Source: Lepidodermella squamata
Taxonomy: Eukaryota > Gastrotricha
DNA: 64,000 bases
Direction: 5' to 3'
Assembly (NCBI GenBank): GCA_047495785.1
Contig: JBLDXI010000003.1
Span: forward strand, 1-64,000
Positions 23,384 through 33,978 of this stretch are shown one piece after another. A program made the position numbers and the translations under genes. The notes under the pieces are model-generated. The model searched no databases. It had not been told where the DNA came from and saw only the letters and a list, made by a program, of their open reading frames with translations. Numbering within the stretch: the first letter of the stretch is position 1; each line of letters opens with the position of its first letter.

Positions 23384-24643
23384 CATGACATTCGCGGCTG
23401 TGCGCGATGAATCTTGCACAATTTTATTATTGTTACGGCTACTATTACCTAAATGTATGAATGTAATTCTTCTTATTAACGAACGCTGTCGCATAATTGG
23501 ATATGAAAGAGGATGAAGAGCGCGATCTTCACAATTGAGACCCTTAAAATTCGTTGCAATATCTCAAAATTGTTTGACATGTTGATCTGAAAACCTTTGG
23601 CTGTGTGTTGTTGCCACCTTGCCTGCTAGCTATGAATCCCATACGTGAGTGCTGTTTGTGTAATTGTGATCTGTGTTGGCTTATTTATTTTATCATTTGC
23701 ACGGCAATACCTTGTGTTCTAGTCCTTGCTCCGTTCTTGCAATTTTAAGAATCAGTCTACAGTTGAGAAATCTTTTGCCAAATGTGCACTCTGATGATAA
23801 TAGGTATTAATAGGCATGCTTGATCTGAAAACTGAATCGAAGACGCGTCTCTGTCATCGCAATTAAATGACAACTGTTGCTTTTTGTAAAACCAAATCGC
23901 AGTCTGCAATCATGTTCGTGTCAGAAACAATAAAGTGTAGTGACGTTGAATTCGAGTTTTCACACCCACTCTGAAGAGCTTGATTATTTGGCACTGCGGG
24001 ATGTAGCAAAGCGCCAGTAATAGTTGCTGAAACTGTAAGAGCAGTAATGCATGTGAAGAAACAAAAGTAATTTTGGTTCAAGAAATCAATCGGCAACAAT
24101 GGTTCCTATGATAAAACCCACCTTATTTATGCTGAGCCAGAATAACGGATGTGAATATGAATTGAATGCGGTGCATACAGTCAGACTTTGAAGATGGGCA
24201 TGCCAAAAGCCGAAGGTAGAGACCCATGGGGACACATTTAGTCTTTCAGCTGTATGATTTTCAAGACCGAGCGTACTCGAAAATATCTAGATGCAAGTCA
24301 GCAGAAGCAATCCACGGAAACATGAGTTGGGTGGCCGTTAAGACGCGTTTGCAGGATCTGGGAAATGCTCAGGTTTCAGATACTCCTGATAAAACAATTT
24401 GAATGGATAAAACTTGAGAGGCCAGCTCGTGGTTCGCCTAATTTAGCCAGCAGTGCCTTCGATAGAACGTAGAACAGATCTCATTGTCCCACGCGAGAAT
24501 TCGTAACATGACAAAGCCACAAATTTCAGCGAGTTGCTCCTTCTAGAGTTGCGCTCTCGAAAAAAGTCGTGATCAATGTGCATAAAACTCGATTTATTAT
24601 CAGGCACAAAAATACAAGATGGCATTTGAGCAATGATTGTCTA
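23384..24643 (+). other. Intergenic stretch between convergent genes
   Basis: It contains the 3' UTR of G gamma and, near 24,590, tttatt (AATAAA on the minus strand), placed to end the mL64 transcript. No further exon is supported. Confidence 0.5.
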
Positions 24644-25477
24644 CTATTGTTTACTGCTATCCGGGGCCGCTGCTTCGCCGGTCCCGCTGTCGGCCGCCTT
24701 CTTGCCGGCGTCGGGCAGCACGCCGCCGGTGAGCGAGAGGACGGTGCGCTCGACCTTCTTCTCCTTGCGCATCTTCTTCTTGAGGCGCTTCTCCTCCTCC
24801 TGCTTGCGCTCGACCAGCTCGAGGAAGCGCGGGTCGCGCGGGCTCAGCTCGTAGCCGAAGTACTCGCGCGCCTCGTCCAGCAGCGTCTGTCGCTTCTCGT
24901 CCAGCTTCGAAATCTCGCCCGCCCGCCGGGCCCGTTTCGCGTGGAACTTCGCTATCATGTCCGGCATCTGCGCCATCGCCTTCGCAACCTTCTCTTCCCT
25001 GAAGAGACGATACGGTAATAGCAAATATCGTTGGATTCAGTACGATTCGACAAACCTCTCTCGTTGAGCCTTCTCATCCGCCTCCACCTGCTGGCGATGG
25101 GCGGCGAGTAGGGAATCGAGGGATGGCTCAAATTGAGTCTGGAATTTAACCAACTGTTCGAACTCTTGTTTCGTCGGCCAAGCAATCGCTGTTTGAAATC
25201 AACCAAGAACTAAGAAAGATTATAAGAAAAAAAGCGGCGTACAAGGGTCGATGTTTGAAGCTGAGCCGAGTTTGCCGAAAAGATGCCGTTTTTCGTCGAT
25301 CGTAGTCGCCGGCTGGGCCGCAGCCGCTTGTTTCAGGTGAGCAGGTAGTCGAGATACGTCACATTCGTTGAGGTCGTCTTCCTGCTGCTCGGCCGGCCTC
25401 GCTGACGAGAACAGCCGGCGAGGCAGGGCAAAATTCTGCTGAGCAGTTGGTAACAGTCGCCTCAGCAAGTTAGACAT
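24644..25477 (-). CDS. GADD45GIP1: Mitochondrial large ribosomal subunit protein mL64 (CRIF1/GADD45GIP1)
   Basis: Three exons, 25,243-25,477, 25,056-25,188 and 24,644-24,998, join in frame to 240 residues. The N-terminus is basic, hydroxylated and free of acids (MSNLLRRLLPTAQQN), as expected for mitochondrial import. The core matches the mL64 family: REEKVAKAMAQMPDMIAKF, then the DEAREYFGYELSPRDPRFLEL block and a long Glu/Lys/Arg helix (EEEKRLKKKMRKEKK). mL64 sits near the polypeptide exit of the mitoribosome and is needed for insertion of OXPHOS proteins; in vertebrates it also has a reported nuclear role, not testable here. Low-complexity Ala/Ser ends the protein. Confidence 0.9.
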
Positions 25478-27379
25478 TGCAATTAATTCAATCACCTATT
25501 TGGATTCAATAATAGCCTTGATAATTATTTGTTACTTAGTTCTGTCTATGGTGAAAAACTACAGACAGTATACAGTGAAAGTTGACTAAATCGCAGTGGT
25601 CGGAAAGCTTCTTTATTCTTTAAGCAATCTTCCTCTTTCCTAGTAGCCTTTCTCTTTCAAGGCCCTGTTGCTCGCAAGTCGGGTCACGTGATTTAAATAC
25701 TGATCAACATACGAATAGGCGTAGACTTTTGGGATCCAAGTCAGGCTTATGCATGAAAAAGGTCAATTTTATACAGGATTTGGAGAAAATTGCAGGCACC
25801 TGAAGGCTGAAGGACATTACGAAGGACAGGAGACTTAACGAACATTGTGAAAATTTTGAATCGGCCCATCAACCCTGATCTAGCATCTAGCATCTACTTC
25901 AATTATTTATGGGCAAATGTAAGAATTAAATTACTTGTAAGCCCATAAAATCCTTAAATTAACGTTGTATTTCCTAATCCGGTATAAAATAATCTGGGCT
26001 CTGTCTACACCCGACCATGTTTCCTGGCGCGACGCGAGTCCGGTTTAGACAACTTTAGAAAACGAAAGCGCGAGCGGGGATCCTCCGAAGTCTGATGGGT
26101 CAAGGAGTTTTATCAGCTGATCTAGGCCTGAACTTTCATCGCGCAGCCATCGAGTCGGCAGTCGGCACTCACCTACGGATCCCCAGCTTGGTCGTGTCTC
26201 TCCAAGTCTAAGATTGATTCGTTTCCCTTCGTGTTAAATACGGAGAAAAGTTTCACATTCACAAGCTCGAGATGGCCGACTACCTGCGCTTCGTGGCATC
26301 AAAGGATTCACCTAATATCACTTATTTCTAGAGAAAGCAGCTTGAAAAGCACTGTCCGGCTTGGCATCTACGGAGTCTGGTCGTCAAATCCCCCATCACA
26401 TATAGCCCTACGCCGCTCAGAATTTTACATCTATAACTCTAGATAGATCATCTATGAGCGCTATGCCTGCAACCAAATGGTGGCGTCCGCTGGGGCCCTA
26501 TCTGCCTTCGGGGACACCAAAAAGTAGTTGTATGCTGTGAGACAGTGATATTCTCTGTTTACAGCCTTCCACCCAACGACCGCAAGGCACACTGAAGAAC
26601 GTGGTGAGTTGCCACTTTACCAGCGAAGACATTCGTGTTCAGAAGTTGGTCTCACGGGATTTTCGAAAATCCAATGGAAGGCAAATGCATTCCCTTAGCT
26701 AGCAGCAGAGAACCAGAAGCTGAGATAGCGAGCTTGCCGTGGGAGCCAACCTCTAGGTAAGAGTGAAGCCAAGGGCTGAAAAGCCTGGTTTTGCTCGGTC
26801 TGATTACTGACCACGGGCACTCACCCACTCTCAAAACGCCGAACAGACGGCCGCATCGGAATTTTTCAAAAAAGTTAGCGCCAAAACTTCTGGAAAACGA
26901 TGAGCTGTAAATGACTAATATATTAATGCGTATTATTTCATTACAGAAAAAGATGGGTCATGTTTAACTAGTCAACCTGGCGCGCAAAAAATGTTGGCTG
27001 TGCTAAGATTTTAGAGTCGGCTCCAAGCGCTAACCGTCCGTTGTGAGATGTCGCTGGCCGGAGTGAGTAAACAGCCTGACTGAAAGCTGACAGTCGACTG
27101 GCAAGTACTAGCATTTACTTATCCACTTACACTATCCGTTTTCTTCAAGCGAATTTGGCTCAAAGATCAGAGATAGTCTGTTGTCCAAGAGGTTAGAGAT
27201 TCTTATTTGTTTCTACCTACTTCTACTTTGAAAGCCATGTTACCCCTTTGCTTCATTATATACATCTTATAGACGTTTTTGCTAGGTCTCTTACTGAATT
27301 GCTCTCGTTAATTTCGTCTATGACTGAATGTGTGATAATCATTGTTATATTTCATGCATAGGTCATATTTTTGTTTCAA
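25478..27379 (+). other. 1.9 kb intergenic region
   Basis: Between divergent genes mL64 (-) and CHMP3 (+). I find no supported exon, tRNA or repeat. Short frames have random composition. The promoters of both genes must lie at its ends. A bare tgcatag before 27,362 could be a splice acceptor for the CHMP3 leader. Confidence 0.5.
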
Positions 27380-28069
27380 ATGAAACTATTCGGTAGCGGT
27401 GGCAGTGGAAGCTCGAAGAATAAGGGTTCTGGCCCTTCGAAAGAGCAAGTTCGCGAGTTGGTCACTCGCATGCGCCGCGAGGAGCGCGCGATCGATCGTG
27501 AAATCGCGGCAATCGGTAAAAAAGAAGCCGAGCTGAAGATTGAGATCAAGAAAACTGTGAAAGCGGGTCACAGCGATGCTGCGAAAGCGCTGGCGAAAAA
27601 CGTTGTGCAGGCTCGCAAGGCGAAATCTCGAATGTACACGGCCCGGGCTCAGATGGAGTCAGTGGCCTTGCAGATGCAGCAGTCGGCAGCGGCTGCGCGA
27701 CTCGCCACCGGTATGGCTGAGACGACGGAGGTGATGCGGGCGATGCAGTCGCTGATTTCGGTGCCTGAGGTTGCCGCCGTCGCACGCGACTTATCGAAAG
27801 AAATGATGAAGATGGGCATAATCGACGAGATGATGGATGACGCGCTCGGCGATGTTGTCGGCATCTCGGCCGAGGAGGAAGACCTCGCAGACGAAGAGGT
27901 CGAGCGCGTCATGGCCGAGCTGACGCAGGGCATCCTCGACAAAGCCCCCGTCGCCCCGGCCCATCGCGTCGCTCAGCCAGTGCCAGTTGCTGCTGCTGCT
28001 GAGCCAGTCGAAGAGGACCCGCAGGAGGAAGAGGCGATGCGGCAGCGCCTCGAGGCCCTACGCAGTTGA
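27380..28069 (+). CDS. CHMP3: ESCRT-III subunit CHMP3 / Vps24
   Basis: A 229-residue intronless frame. The start MKLFG matches the M-x-L-F-G opening of the family. The basic helix 1 (RELVTRMRREERAIDREIAAI), the KSRMYTARAQMESV segment, TEVMRAMQSLISVPEV and the block SKEMMKMGIIDEMMDD are characteristic of CHMP3 rather than CHMP2. The acidic C-terminal part ends RQRLEALRS, the MIT-interacting motif that recruits VPS4. CHMP3 polymerises with CHMP2 on endosomes for multivesicular-body budding and membrane scission. An in-frame TTG nine bases upstream is not used; the ATG at 27,380 gives the conserved N-terminus. The next gene, 205 bp downstream in the same direction, also acts in endosomal sorting. 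Confidence 0.93.
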   Translation: MKLFGSGGSGSSKNKGSGPSKEQVRELVTRMRREERAIDREIAAIGKKEAELKIEIKKTVKAGHSDAAKALAKNVVQARKAKSRMYTARAQMESVALQMQQSAAAARLATGMAETTEVMRAMQSLISVPEVAAVARDLSKEMMKMGIIDEMMDDALGDVVGISAEEEDLADEEVERVMAELTQGILDKAPVAPAHRVAQPVPVAAAAEPVEEDPQEEEAMRQRLEALRS

Positions 28070-28274
28070 ACCGGTTACGCTTCTAATCACAAACTTGTGT
28101 TTCGTGCTTGCGAAATTATTATATTTTATACGAATGCTTTCGACTGCTGTTTGTAAGCTATACTACTATTGAGTCCGTTGTTCCCTCGACAAGAAACAAA
28201 GAAAGACTGCCTATTGACACTAAATATTTAAATATCGTTTTGGTCAATCTAGGTGTTAATTATCAAATTTAACT

Positions 28275-29386
28275 ATGCCTTCGATTCGTGGGCTTATTCT
28301 GCTGGCATTCGCAGCTGCTATTGGTGTCACTTTCCTCATCCTAGCCTGCTGTGCTAAACCTACCGTAAGTTCCAGAGGCATTAACCAAATTAGCGTATAT
28401 TACAGTATAAAGGCCCGCCTACCGGTGATTAACGGTCTCTGAGTCACCCAGGGTGACTCAAAAGAGGGGGTTGTCCGCGTTTACTTGAGGGTGGTTGATT
28501 CTATCGGAAAACAAGCTTATTTTAACTTGAAAGCCTTTACTTATCAGTAAAACAGATAATCGAAACGTAAATTTCGCTTGAGCACTCAACATTTCAATGT
28601 GCGAATTCAATTTTGATTCGAAATGCTGTGCAGTTTGCAGTTTGAAAATTGGAAGTCGAAAAATCTGATCAAATTCAATACTGTTAAACCGAGGCAAGCT
28701 AGATCCGGCCGATATAATTGCAAACCTTGAATTGCAAAAAAGCTTAGTTCTGATATACTCCTAACCAAGGCCTGCTCAAGGGAAAAATAAATGCTTTGAA
28801 GCCTTAAAATGGGATATCTAAAATGTTGAAACGTGATAATCAATAAAGCTACTGTAAAAACTGCAAGTGTTTCTTTGAGCACTTGCCGAAAATGTTGGGA
28901 AAAATAACCGAACTGATTTTTTGAAAACATAGCTGTTAGTTTTGATTATTACCTGTACTCTAAATTTTGAAAATGACGTAAAAAATAGCACATTTGTTTG
29001 AAGATAGTGAGTGTAACGATATTGAACCTAATAACAATAATAATGAAATGTGTTGCTAGGAGTACAACTGGATTCCGATGTGCGTGCTGACGTTCTACTT
29101 CCTATCGCCCGTGCCAGCGGTGATCCACCGGCGGCTGATCGCCAGCGACGGCGGCTACTCGTCTGGCCCTGCGTCGTGGGTCGGCGACGTGCTGACGTTC
29201 ATCACAACGGCCCTCGTAGCGTCGGCGTTCGCGCTGCCGCTGGTGCTGGCGGACAACGCGATCATCCTGTGGGAACAGGCCGGCTTCGTGCTCGCCGGCA
29301 ACGTCGTCGTCTTCGTGTGCATCCTCGCCTACTTCATCTTCTTCACGAGCGACGACGACCACGTCGGCTTCTCGAATCGCTGGTGA
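28275..29386 (+). CDS. LEPROT: LEPROT / Vps55 family endosomal membrane protein
   Basis: Exons 28,275-28,364 and 29,060-29,386 join in phase 0 to 138 residues (human LEPROT has 131). There are four hydrophobic segments: residues 7-25 (AAAIGVTFLIL), 35-50 (PMCVLTFYFLSPVP), a third (FITTALVASAFALPLVLA) and a fourth (LAGNVVVFVCILAYFIFF), ending in a short acidic tail with a final W. The AIG-TFL, SP-P and SAF-LP-VLA patterns are those of LEPROT/LEPROTL1/Vps55. The family controls sorting from late endosomes to vacuole or lysosome and surface receptor levels. The 695 bp intron is long for this window and contains a perfect 21 bp palindrome at 28,440-28,460. Confidence 0.9.
28440..28460. repeat. 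21 bp palindrome with two AP-1-like sites
   Basis: The arms TGAGTCACCC and GGGTGACTCA around a single central A form a perfect inverted repeat in the LEPROT intron. Each end is a consensus AP-1 (TRE) heptamer, TGAGTCA and TGACTCA. It could be a regulatory element or a chance hairpin. Confidence 0.6.
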
Positions 29387-30017
29387 TCGGCCTATTATTC
29401 GATTTCGACGACACAATACGCTTTCTCGAGAGTATTTTATACCACCAATACTACTACGACTACTTGTCTATGTTATCATTATCATTATAATGCTGTAATG
29501 TCTCTGCTATTCTATTCTATAATGCTGTCGTAAGAAATCGATCACATTGAATTGCAATTGAAATTGTTCGAATGAATCTCAGTCGCTTGCATCCAATGCA
29601 AACAAAATCGTCTTTGCGGAGAATTTTTCGGAAATGTTGAAATTTGTCACATGAAACGGCTTCACTCTTGAATTTGAGTTGTGTTGGCTGTATATTATTT
29701 TCGAAGAAGTTACGGTCCAAAGCTATATTCATGTCAATTTGTCAATGTGGTCTGATTTGCTTACTTTCTGTCTGTGTTAAATGCTGTCTTTTACTCGAGA
29801 ATCATCCGCAGAGAGAGGATGCATCGAATCAAGTCAAATGAAAAGCGAAAACAAACAAGCAAACAAAAGCAATTTTGTCGGCTAAACCAGTCCGCAGTTT
29901 TTTATTATTATCAATGATGACGACGCGTTGGAAAGAAAATTGACGATTTTTTAATGCCAGTGGATTTCTTTTGTTATTTCGTAGATTTTTGCGTTAATTC
30001 CTAACTGACAAGTGAAG
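29387..30017 (+). other. Intergenic stretch, LEPROT to NDUFS5-like
   Basis: About 630 bp of AT-rich DNA containing the LEPROT 3' UTR and the leader of the next gene. No exon, repeat or RNA gene is supported. Confidence 0.5.
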
Positions 30018-30412
30018 ATGGGCATGCGGAACACGGGCGCGAACCCGTACTCGATGCTGTTCCCGAACGGGCCGCTGATCGACGGGCCGATCACGCGCGT
30101 GTCGGAGAAGTGTATGACGTGGCAGATGACGCAGTGCGCCGAGTTCGAGCGCCGCTTCTGGTCCTGCATGGAGGCGGTCGGCGGCAAGCGCGCGCAGTAC
30201 TACTGCTTCAAGGAAATCGACGACTTCAACGAGTGCCAACAGCGCACCAAAGAGGTAAGCCTTAGTCGATTTCTCCTGCTTTTCCGCAGTTTTTCAATAC
30301 ACTTTTATTCTTTTAGCATCGCCGGTACGTGAAAATGCAGCAGGTGCGTAAAGCGAAAGGACTGCCGTTCGAAAAAACTCCCGACGCCTTCGCGTTCAAA
30401 GAATCGACCTGA
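30018..30412 (+). CDS. NDUFS5: NDUFS5-like complex I accessory subunit (twin CX9C)
   Basis: Exons 30,018-30,254 and 30,317-30,412 join in phase 0 to 110 residues. The protein has a twin CX9C fold: C-AEFERRFWS-C and C-FKEIDDFNE-C with 12 residues between the pairs, as in the 15 kDa complex I subunit on the intermembrane-space side. DDFNEC followed by a basic Gln/Arg-rich helix (QQRTKEHRR) and a Lys-rich C-terminus also fit NDUFS5. Such proteins enter by the MIA40 oxidative pathway, and no presequence is seen. Other CHCH-domain proteins share the pattern, so the exact identity is likely but not certain. The start is the ATG at 30,018. Confidence 0.78.
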
Positions 30413-31764
30413 TATAATAATACTGCGACCTGCCACCTGCTGTTTCTTCTATGATCGAGAAATAACAATTCTACCCAACCTGAAAATAATGATAAATAAT
30501 AATCATATCGCCATCAGCTAGTGATTACGATCGTAATAATTGTAATAATGACGACTCTTCGCACCTGTAGACGCGCCACCTGCCATCTTGTTTTGCCCAG
30601 GAAACCGAAAAAATGAATGGATGATCGAAATAAAAGAAATCATCCTCTCGAAAATGCTGCGTTTTTTCATAATGCGGTACCGAGAATATGTATAAGAATT
30701 GATAACATGAGACTTGGCTAGTGATTTTCGTTGCGGCTGATCGCGCTCGAACAATCCGCATCTTCAATGAGGCGGGTGGAATCTACAGATCCGGGGCATT
30801 TTGATGAATTTGTTGACCATTTCCAGAGCCAAGAAGAAAAAACAGGTCTGTTTTGCTCGCTTTCCCTTGCTCGCGGTTGGCTGATTTCTCGAACAAGCTG
30901 AATTGGATTTGTTAATATTTTCATTGGGGCAAACGGGGAAACTCCAGCTTTGCTGCCGGGAAGTTACCCACCCTAGCTGTCTTCAACATTGCAAATCAGT
31001 CCGATTTTATTCACGGAAATAATTTCTCAAAGCATCGGTTATAACTTCAAATTACCTAGTGAATTCTGGCAATTTGGCAATTAGGAATTCGGTGAAAAAT
31101 TGGAAGTACACTCAGCAGTAGAAACAATCGCATTAGCAGTAATACCTGAAAGTACCGTCAACTGGGGTGACTTTGGGCAGTGGGGCCAATTTGACGTGAC
31201 AAAATGGGATGACTTTAGCATACCAAAAATCGAAGATGGTACCTACCTAAGTTAAAGACGAATCGCAAATCCACGTTTTACGGTGGATCTTTGATTTAGG
31301 TACCATTTTGACTACACAGAAACTTTGAAGATTGCTAACCAGTAGACGAGCCAATGTTCTCATTTGCGATTCTTCAGCTTTCGATTTCGATTCAATTCCG
31401 CAGAAAAAATGACTGGTTGGATCTTAAGTTCTGGCAGTCAACAAACTTCACTAAGTTAAAGACCCCGTGAATGGTGTACCGTTGGATAGCCCAAGCAAGG
31501 GCCAGTCTCAATGTGATTTTTCGTCGAACGAGGTTGGTAAGGTTACGCCTGACTTTTCGTCGCACCTCACTAAAAAACACCGAGACGCCTTCAAATAGAT
31601 CGAAAAAATCGGAATCGGTTAAATAATGACTTTTATTCAGATTTCGTACAAAATATCGCTAATAATCGCAGTTGAGCGTTTCTGCTGAAAGGCCTCTAGG
31701 ATCAGCAACAAATGAAATGACACAGAAAACAGCGTTTTTCAGCAGTCAGTCGACTAGGTGAATA
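30413..31764 (+). other. Intergenic stretch with an imperfect hairpin
   Basis: No supported exon. Near 31,238-31,308 an imperfect inverted repeat (atggtacctacctaag against tttaggtaccat) could form a hairpin. Just upstream are related short words (ggtgactttgg, gatgactttag). The function is unknown. Confidence 0.45.
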
Positions 31765-32148
31765 TCAGTGGCCGAGTGCTTGGCGCAGTTGGTAGCGCAC
31801 CGCCTTGTGGTGCGCGGCCTTGTGAAGGCTCGGCAGCTGCACGATGTTCTTCGGGAATCGCTCCGCGTCGGCGTCGAGCATGCGCCGCCGCTTCTCCTTC
31901 GATATCAGCTGCATCTGCTTGTGCCGCGGCTTGATCGAGCATTCGACGAACAGCCGCCCGAGTCGGTTCTCGATGCGGCAGCCCTTGCATCGCAGTTCTA
32001 GCATTGCGCGAACTCGGTACGACGCCGTCGGCTGCACCAGCAGCGACTGAGGCGGAGCGCAGAGCGAAGTCGGCTTTACTACAGCTAATGCTGCTGGCTG
32101 ATACAGCGATGTTAACGCGGTCACTGACCGCCTCAGTAGAGACAACAT
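31765..32148 (-). CDS. MRPL36: Mitochondrial ribosomal protein bL36m with C-terminal extension
   Basis: A 127-residue intronless frame. The N-terminal 45 residues are rich in Ser, Arg and Leu with no acids (MLSLLRRSVTALTSLYQ), typical of an import presequence. The bL36 zinc-ribbon core follows: LELRCKGCRI, then GRLFVECSIKPRHKQ, with ligands C-x2-C, C and H in the usual spacing. Bacterial bL36 and human MRPL36 stop almost at HKQ(R)Q, but this protein continues about 45 residues with a basic tail (KEKRRRMLDADAERFPKN...). bL36m sits in the large subunit near the GTPase centre. No stop or splice site is seen that would remove the tail. Confidence 0.88.
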   Translation of the reverse strand: MLSLLRRSVTALTSLYQPAALAVVKPTSLCAPPQSLLVQPTASYRVRAMLELRCKGCRIENRLGRLFVECSIKPRHKQMQLISKEKRRRMLDADAERFPKNIVQLPSLHKAAHHKAVRYQLRQALGH

Positions 32149-33978
32149 CGTTGACGATTTAAAAGAAAACCTACAAAGACATTTGTCAAATCGAATAATG
32201 AATAATGTTCAGAAAATGCAGAAAAATACAAAAAAATTTATACGTTTGATGCGCCATAAGCCCACCCCTGGTCGGTGTTTTTTCGGTATGAAAACATTAT
32301 TTATTGTTAAGAACTCATCTCGCAGAGTCACTCCACTGTAATTTCAGAAATAAATTCGCAAGTTGCTCGCGCCCTCTGCACTGAAATTACCGAGCGGATA
32401 AAGTTGGGAATAGCCATGTCATTATGCGAAGGAACATATTTCAACGTCTATCTCTCTTCCAGCTCATCAATAACACTGGTAGACGTATTTTAACTAGGTA
32501 TATGTTGAACTCGCGAATGTATGCTATACATTTGGTACTCAGAATTATCTTAAAGTCACTGGGAAAAGCGTCGCAGTGAAAGCGTGGCTTACAATGCCAA
32601 TGTTGAGCGAATATGATCGTTTCCACTGGTTTCCACAGAATATGATGACCATCATTAATACCGACGTTGCATGTTCGTTCGAAACGCAACGCCAGTGGTA
32701 CCAGGCCAGGCCTGAAACCAATCCAGCATCGCATTACCAATGAAGACAACAAAAAGTTCGGATTGACATTTCTTCTCTTATTCGCCCATTTACTTATTGC
32801 ATAACTGAAAGTCGCCTGGTGTCAAGTTTGAAATAAATCCACTTCTCTTCTTTTCTTTTCTACTGTAAACATCGTTTGAATATAGTTGATTAATTGTTGG
32901 CTGAATTGAAATAAAGGATAAAATAAACATAAATGCTATGCAATAATATGCGAAGCCTGTAATAATGCTTTATCAGAAACCAAAGTTTAACAAATTGGTC
33001 TCCAATTTATCGCGATTTTAAAAGACCGTTGGTAGACACACCGCAGCAAAAATACTACTTGCGTATGGTAGAATTACCAAAAATTTACAGAAGCATTTGA
33101 TGCAAATAACGACCATTGCAACAATATCTGAAGGGTTCTTATTGGCTAAATGAGCCGATTATCAATCTTAATATAGTCTTTTTTCAATTAATTTCTGTCA
33201 TTAAGTGTTACATTTAAATTCTATCTACTAGTTCCTAGGCACCGCAATGGTCCCTGCTCTACCACCGACGACCGACGGGAACTAACGTCAATGGAAAGCA
33301 AATGAACCACCTTGATTGTTATTGTTGCCAGTTGTCTGCCATTATTAAAATTTGATCAGTAACTTAAAGTGTGCGCGGTAATACTGCTGATATTGCTGAT
33401 ATCTACTGCGGGCTCGAGGATTACCGTAATTCGTAATTCGTAATACGATATACGATAAAAGGGCAGCAAGATAGCAGAAAATTAGTCTTTCATCAGTCAC
33501 ATGGAAAAGCGCTGCAAGATGCAAGAACTAATACTTCCAAATCAATGCCTATAATTTCTCAACTGGATCCCTGTCAAGGTATGACGGCTTAAGGCGGCAT
33601 CCGACGGCATGGCGGTCCAAGGGCAAAGAGCAAAGACCAGAGCAGCCCACCGGGCTCTCGAAAACCGGTGAAATCGAAATGATGCGCGTCCAGAAAGTTC
33701 CACCGGTCAGCTGATGTCACATTTTGTTGGTAATCTGTTTATGACATTAAATATTTATAATTGTTTTTATTCAAAATTACTGCATTTTTAATAGATCTTA
33801 CAAAATTTTGCAAAAAATATTTGAAAATTGGACCAATCAGCTTCGTTGCCAGCTCAGCACGTGGGGATTTAAAAGCCGGCTTCAGCGACTTGGCGTTACA
33901 TCCAACACGCTCCTTACCTATATATCTGTATCGACATCGTTAACGTATTGATTAACTTTTAATTGGCAAAGCCAAAAA
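32149..33978 (+). other. 1.8 kb intergenic region upstream of calreticulin
   Basis: No exon is supported between bL36m (-) and calreticulin (+). The two genes are divergent, so this region must hold both promoters. Only the calreticulin-proximal 150 bp shows recognisable elements, listed separately. Confidence 0.5.
33833..33926 (+). promoter_or_regulatory. Likely calreticulin core promoter with CCAAT and CACGTG
   Basis: A CCAAT box at 33,833-33,837 is followed by a CACGTG core at 33,858-33,863 and a TATA-like tatatat at about 33,919-33,925, 53 bp before the ATG. CCAAT plus a CCACG-containing word recalls ER-stress elements of chaperone genes, but the spacing differs from the classic N9 arrangement, so this is inference. 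Confidence 0.4.
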
